The translations under genes and the position numbers were made by a program. The notes under the pieces are model-generated. The model saw nothing but the letters and a program-made list of their open reading frames with translations, had not been told where the DNA came from and ran no database searches. A stretch of DNA of 50,703 bases from an uncultured Pirellula sp. Lineage in GTDB: Bacteria; Planctomycetota; Planctomycetia; Pirellulales; Pirellulaceae. Location: contig CAIOHR010000139.1 of NCBI GenBank assembly GCA_903858115.1, positions 1-50,703 on the forward strand. The letters are read 5' to 3'. Each line of letters opens with the position of its first letter. The stretch's first letter is position 1. Shown in pieces: positions 7,941-17,337 of the stretch.

Positions 7941-10310
7941 ATGTCAGATGCAACGAAATCTCTGGGATCCAGGCCCTTAAACACTGGAACGTCTTTACCC
8001 CTTCCGATCCGCGATGCGTTAAATGATCTTCGCGGGTTGCTAGGTCGATTCGTCTTCTCCCAGGCGATGATTCGACTTTCCATTTGGATTTTGCTCGGCT
8101 TTTGGTTCTTTGGCGTCGTGGACTATTTGCCAGCCATGCTCGGTTCGGCCGAGTCGCCGCGCTGGGTGAGAGTGGGCATGCTGGCAATTCTTGCCGCAGG
8201 TTCTCTTTGGATTTTGTATGAACAGCTTTGGTTGCGTTGGCTTGTTCGATGGAGTGATGATTCGCTGGCATTGCTGATTGAGCGAAAATATAAACGATTT
8301 GAGAGTTCACTTATCACGACGGTTCAGGCATCGCGTCCCTCAACGTGGAGCGAGTCTGACCATCCGAATCGGCCGGGACTGGTCGCTTTGGCGACGGCCA
8401 AAGCGTTGGAGCTTTTGCCGACAGTAGATATCAAAGAGCTGATCCGAACTCGTTCGCTACAGATACAGTTGGTTGCATTGGGAGCTTGTTTGGTTTACTC
8501 GTGCGTTGCAGGATTGCTTTATCCCCAATGGAGCATCCATTGGGGAAAGCGTTTGTTCGCATTGTCGGATATACCGTGGCCGCGAAATGTATCGTTGGGT
8601 GTTGAAGGGATTGAGTTCGAAACACCATCGTTCACAGGGAGCGGCACTACAAGGCAGCGTTACTTGCTTAATTTTCAAGACAACGCTGCTTTCGTTCCCA
8701 AAGGGCAGTCGGGGCAGTTGAAGAGTTTCGCCTCGCTAACGGCTGTTCGCGTTCCAGAGGTTTGCTCGGTGTACTATCGCGACGACGATGGAAATCGTGG
8801 CCGAGCGAATATGCGAAGACTGACGGCTTCTGGTGATCGTCAAGGATTTGTTCTCGATGGTCCACCCTTAGAGTCGTTGAGCCAATCCTTGTCGTTGAGT
8901 ATTGTTGGCGGAGACGCACGAATTTCCGATCTGCGACTGAACGTCGTGGAATCTCCCGTTGTCACCGATCTGCAACTGCAAGTAACTTATCCGACGTATC
9001 TCCGACGGTCCACCGAATCGCGTTGGGGACAAGAAGTTATCACCTATCGAACGGGATTACGATTGCCGCAGGGGAGCACCATCGAATTGCTCATGAAATC
9101 CAACAAGCAATTAAAGCGTTTGGATTACATAGTTGTACGATCGAATGAGAACGGTAGCACAACACCAAAGGAGCAATCGATCGAATTAGAAAGTGCTGCC
9201 GATTCGATGGTGGTACCGATTGGTGTATTGGATGGCAACATTCTATCCGAATTTCGACTTTGGGATGCACAGGGTATTTGCTCCAGCCGAATCCAGCAGT
9301 TTGTTATTTCGTCGATCAAGGACCAAGCTCCTCAGGTCGACATGGTACTCGATGGCATCGGAACCTCGATTACAGAGGTCGCTTCGATTCCATTGCTCGG
9401 AAAGATCAAGGATGAGTACGACGTGCAGCAGGCGTGGATAGAAGCTGTTCTGGATGAATCGAAGCCTGTTCTTATCGATGTTGCGATCGAAAATGATCAA
9501 TCTGTCTCGAAAACGATCGACTGTAAGGACTTGAAAGAAAAAGGCATACTATCCACAAAGCCTGGCTCCACATTGGCCGTGGGATTATCCGCAAGTGACT
9601 ATTACGACCTGAACCAAGAGAAGCAAGTGGGGCGAGCGAGCACAGTACAGCTAAGCATTGTGACCGCAGATCAACTGTTGTTACTTTTGGATCGTCGTGA
9701 AGCAGCCATGAGGAAGCGGCTCGAACTCATTTTGGGCGAAGTGAACCAACTCGGAGATCTACTGCTCTCCATAGAGCGTCGACGAAGTGAGTCAAAGGAG
9801 AACCAATCCACGACCGAGGAAGCTGAAAAGTACGGTCGAATCCAACTGTTGCGATCGCAACAAGGATTGAGCCAAGTCTCCAAATCCGAAGGAGAACTTA
9901 ACGGTGTGGAGAGAGAAATGGATCAAATCTCCAAAGAATTGGTAAACAATCGCATCGACAGTATCGATCGAAGGACGCGTTGGCAGGAGAAGATCCAACA
10001 ACCATTGCGATCGATGATAGATACACCGTGGAAGTCTTTGGCAACACAAGTAGGATTGCTGGAGAAGTTGTTCTCGAAAAATCCGGATGACAGCGAGGCA
10101 GCAAGACTGTTGATTGGGGTTGCAATTGAAAAGAACAACGAGGTCGCCGCTATTCTTCAATCGATCCTCGCTGATATGCTCGAAATTCAAGATCAGACAG
10201 CAATTGTGGATATGCTGCGCGATATCATTGAGAATAGTACTCAAGTGATGGATGAGACGAAGAGCTACAAGAAAGCTCAAGATAAGAAAGCATTGGATTT
10301 TCTAAAATGA
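7941..10310 (+). CDS. DUF4175-like inner-membrane protein with C-terminal coiled coil
   Basis: A 789-residue protein with three predicted membrane segments in the first 200 residues (about 43-65, 76-97 and 174-193), a large, probably periplasmic, beta-rich middle, and a C-terminal helical region from about residue 575 with heptad-like, charge-rich sequence (RREAAMRKRLELILGEV onward). The architecture matches the DUF4175-type proteins of planctomycetes and other bacteria, whose function is unknown. Its TGA overlaps the next ATG by four bases (ATGA), so the two proteins are translationally coupled and probably form a complex in the envelope. No enzyme motif is visible. Confidence 0.72.
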   Translation: MSDATKSLGSRPLNTGTSLPLPIRDALNDLRGLLGRFVFSQAMIRLSIWILLGFWFFGVVDYLPAMLGSAESPRWVRVGMLAILAAGSLWILYEQLWLRWLVRWSDDSLALLIERKYKRFESSLITTVQASRPSTWSESDHPNRPGLVALATAKALELLPTVDIKELIRTRSLQIQLVALGACLVYSCVAGLLYPQWSIHWGKRLFALSDIPWPRNVSLGVEGIEFETPSFTGSGTTRQRYLLNFQDNAAFVPKGQSGQLKSFASLTAVRVPEVCSVYYRDDDGNRGRANMRRLTASGDRQGFVLDGPPLESLSQSLSLSIVGGDARISDLRLNVVESPVVTDLQLQVTYPTYLRRSTESRWGQEVITYRTGLRLPQGSTIELLMKSNKQLKRLDYIVVRSNENGSTTPKEQSIELESAADSMVVPIGVLDGNILSEFRLWDAQGICSSRIQQFVISSIKDQAPQVDMVLDGIGTSITEVASIPLLGKIKDEYDVQQAWIEAVLDESKPVLIDVAIENDQSVSKTIDCKDLKEKGILSTKPGSTLAVGLSASDYYDLNQEKQVGRASTVQLSIVTADQLLLLLDRREAAMRKRLELILGEVNQLGDLLLSIERRRSESKENQSTTEEAEKYGRIQLLRSQQGLSQVSKSEGELNGVEREMDQISKELVNNRIDSIDRRTRWQEKIQQPLRSMIDTPWKSLATQVGLLEKLFSKNPDDSEAARLLIGVAIEKNNEVAAILQSILADMLEIQDQTAIVDMLRDIIENSTQVMDETKSYKKAQDKKALDFLK

Positions 10311-12250
10311 AGATTTTCTCACTATCATCATGCCATCTCACGTTCCTTCGTTCCGGACTGCTGATCGGACTGTGTCTCGCGTGGTTTGATCCGATCTTCG
10401 AGCCAAAGACTTGCTATAGTCAATCGACTCCTACATCGAAGAACGCAGAGGCGGAGTCGCTGGAAACTAAACAACGGCAATTAGTACAGCGATTCCAAAA
10501 GCTCGAAGAACTTTTTCTTCGCATGAGCGAATTGGAAGCGGTTTCCAATCCGACGCATGCTGGTCTTCTCATGAATGCTGCACAGTTGAGTAAACAACTG
10601 GGGACTCGGCAGCGATTGAATTCCGCTGGAGAACTCATCGCCAAAGGGCAGATAAGTCGCGCCATTCAAGAACAGGAAGCAGCGCATGAGAATTTGAAGA
10701 AATTGTTGGAACTGTTGCAGAGCGAGAATCGATCTACACGAATCCGAGATGAGCGTGCAAAACTAGAGGAGATTTTGAATGATCTTCGACGAATCGCTTC
10801 TTTGCAACGATCGATCCGTGGACGAACGGAATCGGGGCAAGACATCCAGCAGGCTGAGAATGACCAGAAGGATCTAACGAAGCAGATTGAGTCTGTCGAG
10901 AGTGACCTTCAGGATCCCAAGAAGGAAGAAAGCGATGCCAAAGAGCGAGATGCCAAAGACAAAGCGAGCAACGCAGGCAAATCTAGCGACGCCAAGAACG
11001 CACCCAACGAGAAGGACTCGTCAGAGAAGTCGGGGGACAAGAATTCTGGGAACGAGAAAAACGACTTGAATCAAGCCGAAAAGAGTGGCGAAGAAAGGTC
11101 ACAGGCAGAGAAGAACAAAGATGAAGCAGGCAAGGAAGAGGGCGAAAGACCTCGCAAGGACGCCCCCGCCATGAAAGAGGAAAAGGATAGCGAAGGAAAA
11201 TCTCGCGACAGTCGAAAGGATAAAGAGGCTCAGGAACAGAATCCCAATCAGAAATCAAAGCCCGAAGAGTCGCCCGAAAAATCGGACAGCCAGAAATCGG
11301 ACAGCCGGAAGCAGAAGAGCAAGAGCGGAGAAGATTCTGAGTCGGAAGAGAGTTCATCCGGAAAGAGTTCCAACGAGGAGTCACCGGAAAAGCCGGAGTC
11401 GAAAGAGGAACGCGCGAGAAAGCGAGTTGAGAAAGCGAAACAGCGAATGCAACAGGCCCAGGAAGAACTCTCAGAGCAAAAGAGAGATGCTGCGGTCAAC
11501 GAACAAGTAGAAGCGGAGCGTGAACTGCGTGATGCTGTAGAAGAACTTGAGAAGATTCTTCGTCAGCTTCGTGAGGAGGAGATCGAGCGATCCTTGGTCG
11601 ATCTTGAGACTCGTCTTCGTAAAATGAACGAGATGCAGAAAATGGTTCGTGAGCAAACGGCACGTCTTTCCGAGTTGGTCGGGGATGCGCGTGACCGCAG
11701 TTTGGAGATTCAATCGAACAAGCTTGCGATCGAACAAAACAAGATTGTTATGGAAGGGCAGCGAGCATTGCTGCTTTTGCAAGACGAGGGGTCGAGCACT
11801 GCATTTCCCGAAGCGATGGAACAGGTGCTCCAAGATGCTCAGATCATTGCAAAGAGACTTGCACAAGCGAATGTGTCTGCTTCGACACAGGCGATCGAAG
11901 ATGAGATTATCGCTGCATTGGAAGAACTGCTGGAGGCTTTGAAGCAGGTCCAGAAAAAACGGGACGACGAGAAAAAGGAACAGCAGAAGCAACAACAGCA
12001 ACAACAACAGCAAGATCCCTCGGACCAACCGTTGGTCGACAGTTTGTCGGAGTTACGATTGCTCAAGACGCTACAGTTGAGAATCAATCGGCGAACCCAG
12101 TCGCTTGCAAAACAATCCGATCTTGCCGAAGATGCGATTGGGCAAGTGAAGAATCCTGAGCTCAAGAGCGAATTGGAAGATCTAGCAGCTCGGCAACAGA
12201 AAATCTACGATGTCACCAGAGATATCATTCTCAAGAATAGTAAAGACTGA
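10307..12250 (+). CDS. Secreted or anchored, highly charged coiled-coil protein
   Basis: This 647-residue protein starts with a signal peptide or anchor (hydrophobic at about residues 10-28, then CYSQSTPT). Residues ~35-200 are coiled coil. Residues ~195-375 are almost entirely Lys, Glu, Asp, Ser, Asn and Gln and must be disordered. A second long coiled coil follows, and a poly-Gln run lies at about 559-569. It has no catalytic motif. It is coupled by a 4-base overlap to the DUF4175-like membrane protein, so a structural or scaffolding role in the periplasm is inferred. Low-complexity expansions of this kind vary quickly between strains, so length variation is expected. Confidence 0.72.
   Translation: MKIFSLSSCHLTFLRSGLLIGLCLAWFDPIFEPKTCYSQSTPTSKNAEAESLETKQRQLVQRFQKLEELFLRMSELEAVSNPTHAGLLMNAAQLSKQLGTRQRLNSAGELIAKGQISRAIQEQEAAHENLKKLLELLQSENRSTRIRDERAKLEEILNDLRRIASLQRSIRGRTESGQDIQQAENDQKDLTKQIESVESDLQDPKKEESDAKERDAKDKASNAGKSSDAKNAPNEKDSSEKSGDKNSGNEKNDLNQAEKSGEERSQAEKNKDEAGKEEGERPRKDAPAMKEEKDSEGKSRDSRKDKEAQEQNPNQKSKPEESPEKSDSQKSDSRKQKSKSGEDSESEESSSGKSSNEESPEKPESKEERARKRVEKAKQRMQQAQEELSEQKRDAAVNEQVEAERELRDAVEELEKILRQLREEEIERSLVDLETRLRKMNEMQKMVREQTARLSELVGDARDRSLEIQSNKLAIEQNKIVMEGQRALLLLQDEGSSTAFPEAMEQVLQDAQIIAKRLAQANVSASTQAIEDEIIAALEELLEALKQVQKKRDDEKKEQQKQQQQQQQQDPSDQPLVDSLSELRLLKTLQLRINRRTQSLAKQSDLAEDAIGQVKNPELKSELEDLAARQQKIYDVTRDIILKNSKD
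11981..12013 (+). repeat. CAG/CAA microsatellite encoding poly-Gln
   Basis: Eleven consecutive CAG, AAG and CAA codons encode QQK followed by eight Gln inside the coiled-coil gene. Because CAA and CAG alternate irregularly, the tract is less slippery than a pure repeat, but it remains the best slippage candidate in the window. Confidence 0.85.
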
Positions 12251-12258
12251 GAGTTAGC

Positions 12259-12552
12259 ATGCCAATCTATGTTTATGAAGTCATAAATCCTGACGGCACA
12301 TCGGGTGAGACGTTTGAAGTTATTCAGCGGATGAATGAAGATCAACTTCAAGTGCATCCTGACAATGGGCTGCCGGTTCGCAGGGTGATTGGGGCACCAT
12401 CGATCGGAGGTATGTGGTCTGACTCCGCGATGGGGAAATCGACAGACGACAGTAACTTGAAGAGGTTGGGTTTTACGAAGTACGTGAAAACTGACGATGG
12501 CCGATACGAGAAGACACTGGGGAGTGGCCCCAACTCCTTGTCAGCGGATTAG
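12259..12552 (+). CDS. FmdB-family small protein lacking the zinc-ribbon cysteines
   Basis: A 97-residue protein beginning MPIYVYEVINPDG, the characteristic N-terminus of FmdB/zinc-ribbon regulatory proteins, continuing with GETFEVIQRMNEDQL, HPDNGLPVRRVIGAP and a GFTKYVKTDDGRYEKT end. Ordinary FmdB proteins bind zinc through two CxxC knuckles placed after the first strand and near the middle. This copy contains no cysteine at all, so it cannot form that site and must be a metal-free variant. The role is unknown. It starts eight bases after the coiled-coil gene and is probably the last gene of that operon. It converges with the response regulator, whose stop lies two bases away. Confidence 0.82.
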   Translation: MPIYVYEVINPDGTSGETFEVIQRMNEDQLQVHPDNGLPVRRVIGAPSIGGMWSDSAMGKSTDDSNLKRLGFTKYVKTDDGRYEKTLGSGPNSLSAD

Positions 12553-12553
12553 T

Positions 12554-13105
12554 TTAGGGAGCTCGTTTTCGAAGCTTTCTTTGCAAAGAACGCCGGTGAA
12601 TGCCCAGTCTGCGAGCGGCCTCCGAAATGTTTTGATCGCAGTCGGCGAGAACACGGTGAATATGCTCCCATTCCGCTTGAGCGAGGGTAGGAACCGGAAT
12701 CTCTTCGTTGGATTCGGTCGCTTCGACTTCTGTACCGCCACGCTTGAATGCACTCAGTATGTCATCGGCATCGGCTGGCTTCGGGAGAAAGTTAACAGCT
12801 CCAAGCCGAATAGCGTCGATCGCGGTAGCGATGCTTCCGAAACCGGAAAGAATTAGAACTTGCACGTCAGGATTGATTGTCTTTAGATCGGAGATCACTG
12901 TCAACCCAGTTCGTCCCGGCATTCGAAGATCAACGACTGCCAAATCGGTGGGGTGTGTACGAAAGACTTCTACTCCTTCGTCGCAGGTTCCGGCTACTTC
13001 CACACGGAATCCTCGTTCTCGAAACGCTTCCGCTAGTCGATCTCTCAGAACGAAGCTATCGTCAACTAGCAATATACTTCGAAAGGGAGGGTCGCTCTGG
13101 TCCAT
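12554..13105 (-). CDS. Response regulator of the ActR/RegA/PrrA type
   Basis: A 183-residue two-domain protein. The receiver domain (residues ~10-115) shows the acidic pair D15-D16, the phospho-acceptor D59 in VVDLRMPG, and K109 in FLPKP. A linker leads to a Fis-type helix-turn-helix (about 145-180: ISEAARRLGIHRRSLQRKL). In the ActR/RegA family phosphorylation activates DNA binding, classically for redox or photosynthesis control, but here the regulon is unknown. The usual adjacent RegB-type histidine kinase is absent from this window. The gene is divergent from the acetate-type symporter, separated by about 250 bases, so it may regulate that promoter; this is inference from position only. 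Confidence 0.92.
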   Translation of the reverse strand: MDQSDPPFRSILLVDDSFVLRDRLAEAFRERGFRVEVAGTCDEGVEVFRTHPTDLAVVDLRMPGRTGLTVISDLKTINPDVQVLILSGFGSIATAIDAIRLGAVNFLPKPADADDILSAFKRGGTEVEATESNEEIPVPTLAQAEWEHIHRVLADCDQNISEAARRLGIHRRSLQRKLRKRAP

Positions 13106-13352
13106 AAATCCAATGAAAGAATAAAAGAGGGCAGATCCGAAATCAGCATACCTCGCACAACCCTACAGTCTAATAAAGACAGCCGATTAGGGGAGACGCA
13201 TCCGATAGATTTTCCAACAGTTTCGCCAACTCGCCTAAATGAGCGGTTCGAATCAGATTCAAGCCAGCTGTTGGACTTTCGGATTTGGGTTACACTCCAA
13301 CGTCACCGCATTCACCTCCGATAGCACCTTTGAAAGCAATCCGGACAACCTC

Positions 13353-15083
13353 ATGTTGTACGAAGCAAACATCCTCGCAATAGTCGTCTTCGTGGCCCTC
13401 GTTTCGGCGACGTTGGCCTTTAGTTTCTGGTTAGGATCGCGGGCGAAGTCGAGTCAAGCTTATTTTGCCGCTGGAGGACAGATTCATTGGTTTGTAAACG
13501 GGATCGCCTTTGCAGGTGACTATTTGTCGGCCGCTTCGTTTCTTGGCATTTGCGGAATGATTGCCTTTTATGGGTTCGACGGTTTCCTTTATTCGATCGG
13601 GTATTTAGCAGGTTGGATTGTTGCTTTGTTAGTTATTGCCGAGCCACTCAAGAGGCTAGGGAAGTTTACATTTGCGGATGCTTTGGATAGCAAGTTCCAA
13701 TCCCGAGGAATCAAAGCAGCTGCCGGGTTGAGTACGCTCATCGTCAGTTTGTTTTACTTGATTCCTCAAATGGTCGGAGCGGGAACTTTGATCAAGCCGC
13801 TGCTTGGTCTTGAGTACTGGCATGGTGTCGTCTTGGTTGGTGCTGTCGTAGTGATCATCGTGGTTACGGCAGGAATGGTAAGCACCACCTACGTTCAATT
13901 CCTCAAGGGTGGACTGCTGGTCCTGTTTTCGCTCTTCATGACGGTTCTAGTGTTGTGGCGCGGGTTATCTGTTGCTACTCCAGAGCAACTCGGAAAGACA
14001 CAGGTCATCGTGATGGATGAGAACGGAAATAAAACCATCGATGGCGTCAAGATGGGGCTCAGTCCCGAGCAGGCGAACGTGGAACCCGTGGGGCGATTAG
14101 TCCGTTTGCCCGATGATGCTAAGGCATCAGGTCCGGTAGGACCGATTCACTTTTTGAGTTTGATCGCCCAGTCTGAAGTGGAAGTTTCTAGTAAGAAGCA
14201 GGAAAAACGGGATGGCACTATCATAACCACGATTTCACCTCTTCAGTATACGGGAACACAGTTGTTGACCCCCGGCAATCTACCTTCGTTTGCAGGGATT
14301 CGTAGCAATAGTTGGTATGCGAAGCTGGACTTCATTTCGTTGATGTTAGCACTGTTCGCGGGTACTGCATCGTTGCCCCACATTTTGATTCGCTACTACA
14401 CAGTGAAGGACCAAGCGGCAGCGCGAAAGAGTACGATTGTGGGAATAGCATCGATTGGTTTTTTTTACGTGCTTACATTGTATATCGGGTTGGGAGCGAT
14501 GGTCAGTGGAACACTAGATCCAACCGATTCGAACATGGCCGCTCCTCTTTTGGCAAAGAGCTTCAGCAACCTATTGTTTGCGGCGGTGTCAGCAATCGCG
14601 TTTACAACAGTACTTGGTACGGTTAGTGGGTTGATCGTTGCCGCAGGCGGTAGCGTAGCCCATGATATTGTCGGTGGATTCTTTGGAGTGAAGTTGTCGG
14701 AGCACAACACGATTCGCGTGGCGAAGATCGCATCGATTGTGATTGGTGTGGTCGCGATTCGTTTCGGATTAGCTTTTGAAGGTATGAATGTTACCTATCT
14801 CGTCGGTTGGGCTTTCGCCATTGCTGCTTCTGCCAATCTACCCGCGTTATTGATGCTTCTGTTTTGGAAAGGGACCACCAAACAAGGGCTCATTGCAGGG
14901 ATTTTGGCTGGTGTGGTTGCATCGCTCGCTTGGATTCTCGTTTCACCCGACATGTTCAAGAATATGTACGGTTTGATGGGTGAACAGGCCTGGGTAGGTC
15001 TTAGCCAGCCGGGGTTGATTACCATCCCATTCAGCTTTCTTGTGATCGTGGTTGTTTCCGTGATGACGAGGCGCAAAGCGTAG
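13353..15083 (+). CDS. actP: Sodium:solute symporter, cation/acetate (ActP-like)
   Basis: About 576 residues with 13 or so membrane segments. It has the SSS-family core seen in acetate permeases: FAAGGQIHWFVNGIAFAGD, YLSAASFLGICGMIAFYGFD, KFTFADALDSKF, LIPQMVGAGTLIKPLLG and GMVSTTYVQFLKG. Members couple Na+ (or H+) uptake to acetate, glycolate or related monocarboxylates. A hydrophilic insert of about 110 residues between membrane helices (near EQLGKTQVIVMDENGNKT) is typical of ActP relatives. The ATG at 13353 is preferred because an in-frame ATG at 13239 adds 38 residues without a signal. Substrate specificity is inferred from family resemblance only. Confidence 0.85.
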   Translation: MLYEANILAIVVFVALVSATLAFSFWLGSRAKSSQAYFAAGGQIHWFVNGIAFAGDYLSAASFLGICGMIAFYGFDGFLYSIGYLAGWIVALLVIAEPLKRLGKFTFADALDSKFQSRGIKAAAGLSTLIVSLFYLIPQMVGAGTLIKPLLGLEYWHGVVLVGAVVVIIVVTAGMVSTTYVQFLKGGLLVLFSLFMTVLVLWRGLSVATPEQLGKTQVIVMDENGNKTIDGVKMGLSPEQANVEPVGRLVRLPDDAKASGPVGPIHFLSLIAQSEVEVSSKKQEKRDGTIITTISPLQYTGTQLLTPGNLPSFAGIRSNSWYAKLDFISLMLALFAGTASLPHILIRYYTVKDQAAARKSTIVGIASIGFFYVLTLYIGLGAMVSGTLDPTDSNMAAPLLAKSFSNLLFAAVSAIAFTTVLGTVSGLIVAAGGSVAHDIVGGFFGVKLSEHNTIRVAKIASIVIGVVAIRFGLAFEGMNVTYLVGWAFAIAASANLPALLMLLFWKGTTKQGLIAGILAGVVASLAWILVSPDMFKNMYGLMGEQAWVGLSQPGLITIPFSFLVIVVVSVMTRRKA

Positions 15084-15121
15084 GGATATCGTTTGTCAAT
15101 TTGTACCGACTGAGCAGTTTC

Positions 15122-15144
15122 GCACGGTTAACGCGTGTTTTTTT
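15122..15144 (+). terminator. Weak hairpin and T7 run after the symporter
   Basis: A short stem (CACG with CGTG, 7-base loop) is followed immediately by seven Ts about 40 bases past the symporter stop. The stem is short, so the call rests mainly on the T run and the position. Confidence 0.4.
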
Positions 15145-15183
15145 CGATTTCCTTTTCTCCGTGCATCAAACGATGAATATTCC

Positions 15184-15207
15184 CTCTAACCGCGCCCAGG
15201 GTTAGAG
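15184..15207. repeat. 8-base inverted repeat upstream of the TolC-like gene
   Basis: CTCTAACC and GGTTAGAG are perfectly complementary across an 8-base spacer. There is no T run, so an operator or RNA hairpin in the leader of the TolC-like gene is as likely as a terminator. Confidence 0.35.
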
Positions 15208-15330
15208 ACTTCTATCCGCTTGGTCCGATAGTTCCCAAAGTGATGACCACGTCAACGTGGACTTCTATTCCTGCAATGATGCTATTGCTGAAGTTGCTGG
15301 CCACAGAACGACTATGGAATGGGAACAGTG

Positions 15331-17229
15331 ATGAAAGTTCGCGAACGACTGAAGAATTGGATTGTTGCAGGATGCATAGGATCCACTGTCTTTGCAGGCT
15401 GCAATACCACAAATCGTTTTCGTGCATGGAAGGATAGTTCTCAGACTTCATACTTCCAGAGCTTCATTACGCAAGTGGAGTATCCGGATCTACGTGCCCC
15501 GATCGAAAATGGAGTCTCACAATCTCTGCTTCCTTTTTCGATCGAGAACCCAAGTGAATTACAGACCTTTGACTTAAGTCTCCGAGATGCGGTTCAGGCT
15601 GCCTTACAGAGTAGCGATGTATTGCGAAGTATTGGAGGGAGCGTTGTTGCAGCACCTCAGGGGCAAGCGACGAGTTATGATGCTGCATTGTCGGACTTGA
15701 ACCCTCTCGGGGGAGTGGAAGCAGCCTTGGCGGCGTTTGATGCCCAAGTGTCTTCGCGATTGTTCTGGCAGAAGAATGACCGACCCATCAACTTTGATGC
15801 TTCGGGTGGGGCTGGAAACTTCTTCGTCCCGATCAATGTGCAAACTCAGGGCATTTTTACGAATCAAATTCAGAAGCGAACCGCGACGGGAGCTCAATAC
15901 GCGGTCCGGTTGAATACCATATACGATCGAAACAATGGTAGAAACAGACAGTTCAATAGCGATTTCTCTGGATTCGTGGAGGCGGAGTATCGTCAGCCAT
16001 TGATGCAGGGGTCCGGCACCACATTCAATAGAATCGCGGGGCCGAACTCTGTTCCCGGCCAGTACAACGGCGTTCTCATCGCTCGAATCAACACCGACAT
16101 CTCTATCGCTGATTTCGAAGACGCTGTGATTCGATTAATCAACGACGTCGAGGGCGCGTATTGGGAACTTTACTTTGCGTACCGTGCGGTCGAAGCACAA
16201 GCGTCTGGGCGTGAGTCATCTTTCGAAACATGGCAAAGAATCAAAGCATGGAAGGATGTTGGGAGTCCAGCACAGACTGAGGAACCTCAAGCTCTCGCTA
16301 CCTTCTACCAGTTCGAAGCATCATTGAACGACGCACTCGCTGGCACTAACGGACTTTATGCTGTCGAGCAAAGGTTGCGATATATCATGGGTATGCCCCC
16401 GTCCGACGGGCGGTTGATCAAGCCATCGGACGAACCGATCCTAGCGGAAGTTTCCTTCGATTGGCAGGCCTCCATCTGTGACGCATTAACGCAAAGAGTG
16501 GAAGTACGACGGCAGGAGTGGACGATCAAACGTCGAGAGTTAGAGCTCATTGCTTCGCGATTGAATCGCCGACCGCGTCTGGATGCTCTAACCCAATACC
16601 GCTGGCGAGGCTTAGGCGATCACCTCATCGAGGAGAGAGATCGGGACAATCAGTTCAATAGCCTGGTTCAGAACATATTGGAAGGCAATTTCCAGGAATG
16701 GCAAGCTGGTCTGGAATGGCAGTACAACGTCGGACTGCGTCAGGCATCCGCAGCAGTTCGCCACGCTCAGCTCAATCTAGCTCGGGAGATGAGTGTTCTA
16801 AAAGAACAACAATTGCGAATTTCGCATGATCTTTCGAATGCCTCGCGGCAAATTGTGAGTCGTTACAACCAAATGCAGAAGAATTTCAACCGTATCCAAG
16901 CGGATAAGGAACGCGTTCGAGTTCTAACGGCAACCAAAGAAACTACCCGAGGTTTGGCGGTTGTTACATTTCTGAATCAAGCAGAGCTACAATTGGCTAA
17001 TAGTGAGATTGCATTCTATCGATCACTCATCGACTACAACTTGTCATTGAGAGATTTTCATAGGGAGAAGGGTTCGTTGCTTGCCTACAATCAAGTGAGC
17101 TTGGCAGAAGAAGCCTTGAACGGCTCGGCGGTTGCTGCAGCCTATGATCGCGGGCGTTATTTCACTCCTCGGGACAATCCCGAAGAGGTGGTCGTTCGCA
17201 ATGCCGTGGCGAACCCACAACCTGAGTAA
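15331..17229 (+). CDS. TolC-family outer-membrane efflux lipoprotein
   Basis: About 632 residues. The N-terminus is a lipoprotein signal (hydrophobic WIVAGCIGSTVFAG followed by C in VFAGC), so the protein should be lipid-anchored in the outer membrane. Two TolC/OEP repeats follow: the first begins LSLRDAVQAALQSSDVLR, and the helical hairpins contain DAVIRLINDVEGAYWELYFAY; the second includes DLSNASRQIVSRYNQMQ. TolC-type proteins trimerise into an outer-membrane and periplasmic channel for ABC, RND or MFS exporters. No exporter or fusion protein lies beside it, so its partners are elsewhere. The ATG at 15331 places the signal peptide best; ATG 15319 is the alternative. It is longer than most TolC proteins. 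Confidence 0.85.
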   Translation: MKVRERLKNWIVAGCIGSTVFAGCNTTNRFRAWKDSSQTSYFQSFITQVEYPDLRAPIENGVSQSLLPFSIENPSELQTFDLSLRDAVQAALQSSDVLRSIGGSVVAAPQGQATSYDAALSDLNPLGGVEAALAAFDAQVSSRLFWQKNDRPINFDASGGAGNFFVPINVQTQGIFTNQIQKRTATGAQYAVRLNTIYDRNNGRNRQFNSDFSGFVEAEYRQPLMQGSGTTFNRIAGPNSVPGQYNGVLIARINTDISIADFEDAVIRLINDVEGAYWELYFAYRAVEAQASGRESSFETWQRIKAWKDVGSPAQTEEPQALATFYQFEASLNDALAGTNGLYAVEQRLRYIMGMPPSDGRLIKPSDEPILAEVSFDWQASICDALTQRVEVRRQEWTIKRRELELIASRLNRRPRLDALTQYRWRGLGDHLIEERDRDNQFNSLVQNILEGNFQEWQAGLEWQYNVGLRQASAAVRHAQLNLAREMSVLKEQQLRISHDLSNASRQIVSRYNQMQKNFNRIQADKERVRVLTATKETTRGLAVVTFLNQAELQLANSEIAFYRSLIDYNLSLRDFHREKGSLLAYNQVSLAEEALNGSAVAAAYDRGRYFTPRDNPEEVVVRNAVANPQPE

Positions 17230-17337
17230 GTGCAGCGACTCGCGCAATTAATCTCTTTATTGTTGCAATGGAAGGCTGGAAAGAGGCTATAATGCCTTTT
17301 CCGCAGTCCACCCACCCCTTCCATCGTATAGATTTCG

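Noticed and set aside
7115..8083. Long minus-strand open frame (322 codons)
   Set aside because: It is antisense to the ends of two better supported plus-strand genes, crosses their border, and has no domain or signal.
11471..12028. Minus-strand frame beginning with a poly-Leu hydrophobic run
   Set aside because: The Leu run is only the complement of the CAA/CAG tract in the coiled-coil gene.
13246..13270. GGTTCGAATC resembling a tRNA T-loop
   Set aside because: No acceptor stem, anticodon loop or CCA-proximal pairing around it; it is a chance match in the symporter leader.
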